Shown in pieces: positions 6,396-9,012 of a DNA stretch of 9,012 nt (its first letter is position 1; each line of letters starts with the position of its first letter). The notes beneath the pieces were generated by a model. That model searched no databases, was not told where the DNA came from, and saw only the letters and a program-made list of their open reading frames with translations. Origin of the DNA: Acidimicrobiia bacterium (GTDB lineage Bacteria; Actinomycetota; Acidimicrobiia; Acidimicrobiales; CATQHL01); assembly GCA_021296435.1 (NCBI GenBank), contig JAGWAK010000077.1, forward strand, positions 2,458 to 11,469, written 5' to 3'. The translations under genes and the position numbers were made by a program.

Positions 6396-7819
6396 TCGGC
6401 TCCGCCGGCGACCGGATCCGGGAGGAGTGCGGCGTGGTCGGGGTGTACGCGCCCGGTCGCCACGCCGCCCGGATCGCCTTCTTCGGCCTGCACACACTGC
6501 AGCACCGCGGCCAGGAGGCAAGCGGGATCGCCAGCTGCGACCGGGGGGCGGTGCATCTGCACCGCGGCCCGGGCCTGGTCGGATCGGTCTTCAACGAGGA
6601 CAACCTCTCGACGCTCAGGGGCGAGGCCGCCATCGGCCACAACCGCTACAGCACCACCGGCGCCTCGGCGCTGCGCAACATCCAGCCACAGGTGATCGAG
6701 ACCATCGACGGGCCGCTGGCGGTGGCCCACAACGGCAACCTGGTGAACGCGCCGCAGCTCCGGCGGGACCTGCTGGAGAGCGGTGTGGGGTTACAGACCT
6801 CCTCGGACACCGAGTTGATCGTGCAGTTGCTGGTCGTCGCCACTGGTGACTGGCTCAGCCGGATCCGGGCGCTGATGGCGCAACTCGAGGGCGCCTACTC
6901 CCTGACCATCCTGACTCGTGATGCCGTCTACGGGGTGCGGGACCCGCGCGGGTTCCGCCCGCTGGTGATGGGCAGGCTCGACGACGGCTGGGTGCTGGCC
7001 TCGGAGAGTTGCGCCCTGTCGGTCGTCGGGGCCGCCTTCGCCGGTGAGGTGGCGCCGGGGCAGATCGTGCGGATCGACGCCGGCGGCAGGAAGCTCGAAC
7101 AGGGGGCGCATCCCCAGGGGCCGGCATTCTGCACCTTCGAGCAGATCTACTTCTCGCGGCCCGACACGCACCACGGCGGCTCGCTGGTCCACGCCGTGCG
7201 GCAGCGCCTCGGCGCCAGACTCGCCACCGAGGCTCCCGCCGATGCCGACCTGGTGGCGCCGGTGCCCGACTCGGGGACGCCGCAGGCGGTGGGATACGCC
7301 CGGCAGTCGGGGCTGCCCTACACCGACGGACTCATCAAGAACCGCTACGTGGGGCGCACGTTCATCGAACCCACCCAGGAGCAGCGCGAGGCGGGCGTGG
7401 CCATGAAGTTCAACCCGCTGGGCGACAACGTGGCGGGCAAGCGGGTGGTGCTCGTCGACGATTCGATCGTGCGGGGAACCACATCGGGTCCCCTTGTGCG
7501 GATGCTGCGGGACGCAGGGGCGCTCGAGGTCCACGTGCGGGTGGCCTGCCCGCCGATCACCGACCCCTGCCACATGGGAGTCGACATGGCCGTCAAGCAG
7601 GAGCTGATCGCATCCGAGCGGTCGATTCCCGAGATCTGCGACCACATCGGCGCCGACTCGCTGGCGTTCCTGTCGCTCGAGGGCATGATGGAGGCGCTGG
7701 GGGCTGTCGACGGTTACTGCAACGCATGCTTCACCGGCGTCTACCCGTTCGAGCCCGAGATGTTCGTGCAGTTGGAACTCGGCGCCAAGGACCAGTTCGC
7801 CTCGGTCTGGGGCGACTGA
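6392..7819 (+). CDS. purF: Amidophosphoribosyltransferase PurF (propeptide and Fe-S type)
   Basis: Committed step of the pathway: PRPP plus glutamine gives 5-phosphoribosylamine. The 475-residue protein has an N-terminal (Ntn) glutaminase domain and a phosphoribosyltransferase domain. Cys13 in REECGVVGVY is the expected nucleophile, exposed by removal of a 12-residue propeptide. LQHRGQEASGI and NRYSTTG are glutaminase motifs; LIKNRYVGRTFI and the PRPP loop VVLVDDSIVRGTTS (352-365) mark the transferase. Cys247 (FCTFEQIYF), Cys393 (DPCHMGVD), Cys443 and Cys446 (YCNACFTG) sit where the Bacillus-type enzyme binds its [4Fe-4S] cluster; an additional Cys386 lies where I would expect Ser. The GTG at 6392 is the only start near the N-terminus and forms a GTGA overlap with purK. 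Feedback inhibition by purine nucleotides is known for the family, not shown by this sequence. Confidence 0.97.
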   Translation: MIGSAGDRIREECGVVGVYAPGRHAARIAFFGLHTLQHRGQEASGIASCDRGAVHLHRGPGLVGSVFNEDNLSTLRGEAAIGHNRYSTTGASALRNIQPQVIETIDGPLAVAHNGNLVNAPQLRRDLLESGVGLQTSSDTELIVQLLVVATGDWLSRIRALMAQLEGAYSLTILTRDAVYGVRDPRGFRPLVMGRLDDGWVLASESCALSVVGAAFAGEVAPGQIVRIDAGGRKLEQGAHPQGPAFCTFEQIYFSRPDTHHGGSLVHAVRQRLGARLATEAPADADLVAPVPDSGTPQAVGYARQSGLPYTDGLIKNRYVGRTFIEPTQEQREAGVAMKFNPLGDNVAGKRVVLVDDSIVRGTTSGPLVRMLRDAGALEVHVRVACPPITDPCHMGVDMAVKQELIASERSIPEICDHIGADSLAFLSLEGMMEALGAVDGYCNACFTGVYPFEPEMFVQLELGAKDQFASVWGD

Positions 7820-7851
7820 CGTGCGGCGGATGGCGGCGTGGCGCAGGTGGC

Positions 7852-7877
7852 GGGCCCGGCTGCTGTGAGTCCGGCCC
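7852..7877 (+). other. Weak GC-rich hairpin in the purF-purD gap
   Basis: GGGC (7852-7855) and CGG (7857-7859) can pair with CCG (7871-7873) and GCCC (7874-7877) around an 11-base loop, with one bulged C. No T-run follows, so it does not look like a rho-independent terminator, and purD continues the same strand and pathway. The 80-base gap holds no other clear signal. Short stems like this arise easily at this base composition. Confidence 0.3.
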
Positions 7878-7899
7878 CTGGAGCGGACCGGGATCGGTC

Positions 7900-9012
7900 G
7901 TGAGCTGCGTCCTGGTTGTGGGCGGCGGCGGCCGCGAGCACGCACTGGCCTGGGCGCTGAGCCGCTCGCCGCACGTGGATCGGCTGCTGGTGGCTCCCGG
8001 CAATCCCGGGACCGCCGGCTGCGACCGGACCGAGAACGTGGCCATCTCGGCCGGCGACATCGACGGGCTGGTGGCGCTGAGCCGCCGCGAGTCGGTCGAT
8101 CTTGCAGTGATCGGCCCGGAGGGGCCGCTGGCTGCCGGCGTTGTGGACGCGCTCGCAGCGGTCGGGATTGCCGCCTTCGGACCCAGCACCTCGTGTGCCC
8201 GGCTGGAGGCCTCGAAGACGTACTGCAAGCAGTTCCTGATCCGCAACCGGATACCGACCGCCGCCGCCGAGGTCTTCGCTGATGCCGATGCCGCTCTGGC
8301 GAATCTCGGCTCGCGGCCTGACGTGCCGGTGGTCAAGGCCTCGGGACTGGCGGCCGGCAAGGGCGTCATCGTGCCCGAGACCAGAGACGAGGCGGCCGCC
8401 GCCGTCAGGGCCATGCTGGTGGAGCGACGCTTCGGATCCGCAGGAGAGCAGATTCTGCTCGAGGAGCGCCTCTGGGGCCGCGAGGTGTCGGTGCTTGCCT
8501 TCTGCGACGGGGAGCGGTTCGCCCTGCTGCCTCCCGCCCAGGACCACAAGCGGCTCCTGGCGGGCGACGAAGGGCCGAATACCGGGGGGATGGGGGCCTA
8601 CTCGCCGTCCCCCGCCGTCGACGATCGGTTGCTCGAGCAGATCGGCGAGGGGATCATCGGTCCGACCCTGGCCGCGCTGGGGGACGCGGGAACGCCGTAC
8701 CGCGGACTGCTCTACGCCGGGCTGATGATCACCAACGACGGGCCCAAGGTGATCGAATTCAACTGCCGTTTCGGAGATCCCGAGGCGCAGGCGGTGATCA
8801 GGCTGCTGCGCAGCGATCTGTTCGAGATCATGGTTGCGTGCGCAACGGGGTCGCTGGTTGACGTCACCATCGACTGGTCGAAGGCGGCGTCAGTGGCGAT
8901 CGTGATGGCCTCAGCCGGCTACCCGGGAGCGAGCGGCGATCCTGTCCCGATCTTCGGTCTCGACGCCGCCGAGCAGGAGGGCTGCGTGGTCTTCCAGGCG
9001 GGCACAGCGGTC
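7900..9012 (+). CDS. purD: Phosphoribosylamine-glycine ligase PurD (GAR synthetase), 3'-partial
   Basis: ATP-grasp ligase that joins glycine to phosphoribosylamine, using the unstable product of PurF encoded just upstream. The window holds 371 codons of a family usually about 420-430 long, so the C-terminal part is missing; the frame is open to the last base. Motifs: VLVVGGGGREHALAW at 4-18, IGPEGPLAAGVVD with Gly72, FGPSTSCARLEASKTYCKQF, VVKASGLAAGKGVIV with Lys146, AQDHKRLL...GPNTGGMGAYSP from about 213, and the metal-binding VIEFNCRFGDPEAQ from about 284 (Glu286, Asn288). The GTG at 7900 is chosen because it places the first beta strand at residue 4; no ATG or GTG lies upstream in frame as far back as 7801. 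The ribosome site is weak: GGGA at 7890-7893, or GGAG at 7880-7883 at long spacing. It is the only junction besides purE/purK without a stop/start overlap. Confidence 0.96.
   Translation, partial: MSCVLVVGGGGREHALAWALSRSPHVDRLLVAPGNPGTAGCDRTENVAISAGDIDGLVALSRRESVDLAVIGPEGPLAAGVVDALAAVGIAAFGPSTSCARLEASKTYCKQFLIRNRIPTAAAEVFADADAALANLGSRPDVPVVKASGLAAGKGVIVPETRDEAAAAVRAMLVERRFGSAGEQILLEERLWGREVSVLAFCDGERFALLPPAQDHKRLLAGDEGPNTGGMGAYSPSPAVDDRLLEQIGEGIIGPTLAALGDAGTPYRGLLYAGLMITNDGPKVIEFNCRFGDPEAQAVIRLLRSDLFEIMVACATGSLVDVTIDWSKAASVAIVMASAGYPGASGDPVPIFGLDAAEQEGCVVFQAGTAV

Noticed and set aside
4533..6521. A 662-codon open frame on the - strand across purE, purK and the start of purF
   Set aside because: It is antisense to three genes with clear motifs; its translation is His/Gly/Arg-rich without any domain pattern. 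Long antisense frames are expected where third positions are nearly all G or C.
7731..8549. Two overlapping - strand open frames of about 270 codons opposite the purF end and purD
   Set aside because: The + strand here encodes PurF and PurD with unambiguous motifs; the reverse frames lack any family pattern.
1..9012. Purine riboswitch, PurR-type operator, rho-independent terminator, tRNA, transposon, CRISPR or phage genes
   Set aside because: I read for these and saw none; the window is almost wholly coding for one pathway and its upstream control region is not included.

Overview
The window is a tightly packed, single-strand cluster of de novo purine (IMP) biosynthesis genes from a high-GC bacterium (about 70% G+C by eye, strong G/C third positions). 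Reading left to right on the + strand: purSL (5' end cut off, reading frame broken near 1997-2003), purQ, purC, purE, purK, purF, and purD (3' end cut off). Nothing is encoded convincingly on the - strand. The composition, the frequent GTG starts and the 4-base stop/start overlaps suit an actinobacterial or similar high-GC lineage. An acidimicrobial-type Actinomycetota is a guess only, since there is no 16S or other marker.

Layout. 2-2858: FGAM synthase large subunit with two PurS-like units fused ahead of PurL; an apparent ~20-base loss splits it into two frames. 2855-3625: PurQ glutaminase. 3622-4611: PurC of the longer, plant-like form. 4608-5207: PurE class I with an unusual N-terminal extension. 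A 33-base gap holds the only clear Shine-Dalgarno of the window. 5241-6395: PurK. 6392-7819: PurF of the propeptide/Fe-S type. An 80-base gap follows, with a weak hairpin and a 15-codon mini-ORF. 7900-9012: PurD, running off the right edge. Four junctions (purSL/purQ, purQ/purC, purC/purE, purK/purF) are ATGA or GTGA overlaps, so the cluster is almost certainly one transcript read by coupled translation. No gene-free stretch exceeds 80 bases. No promoter, purine riboswitch, rho-independent terminator, tRNA, mobile element or CRISPR array is visible; the operon's control region must lie left of the window.

How the genes work together. PurF makes phosphoribosylamine from PRPP and glutamine; PurD ligates glycine to give GAR; after formylation (enzyme not in the window) PurSL with PurQ turns FGAR into FGAM; after PurM (not in the window) PurK makes N5-CAIR from AIR, ATP and bicarbonate; PurE rearranges it to CAIR; PurC adds aspartate to give SAICAR. 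PurN/PurT, PurM, PurB and PurH are not here and would have to lie elsewhere or beyond the edges.

I see no new biological system. The points that deserve a second look are the broken frame in purSL, the fused tandem PurS units, the purE extension and the purF-purD gap.
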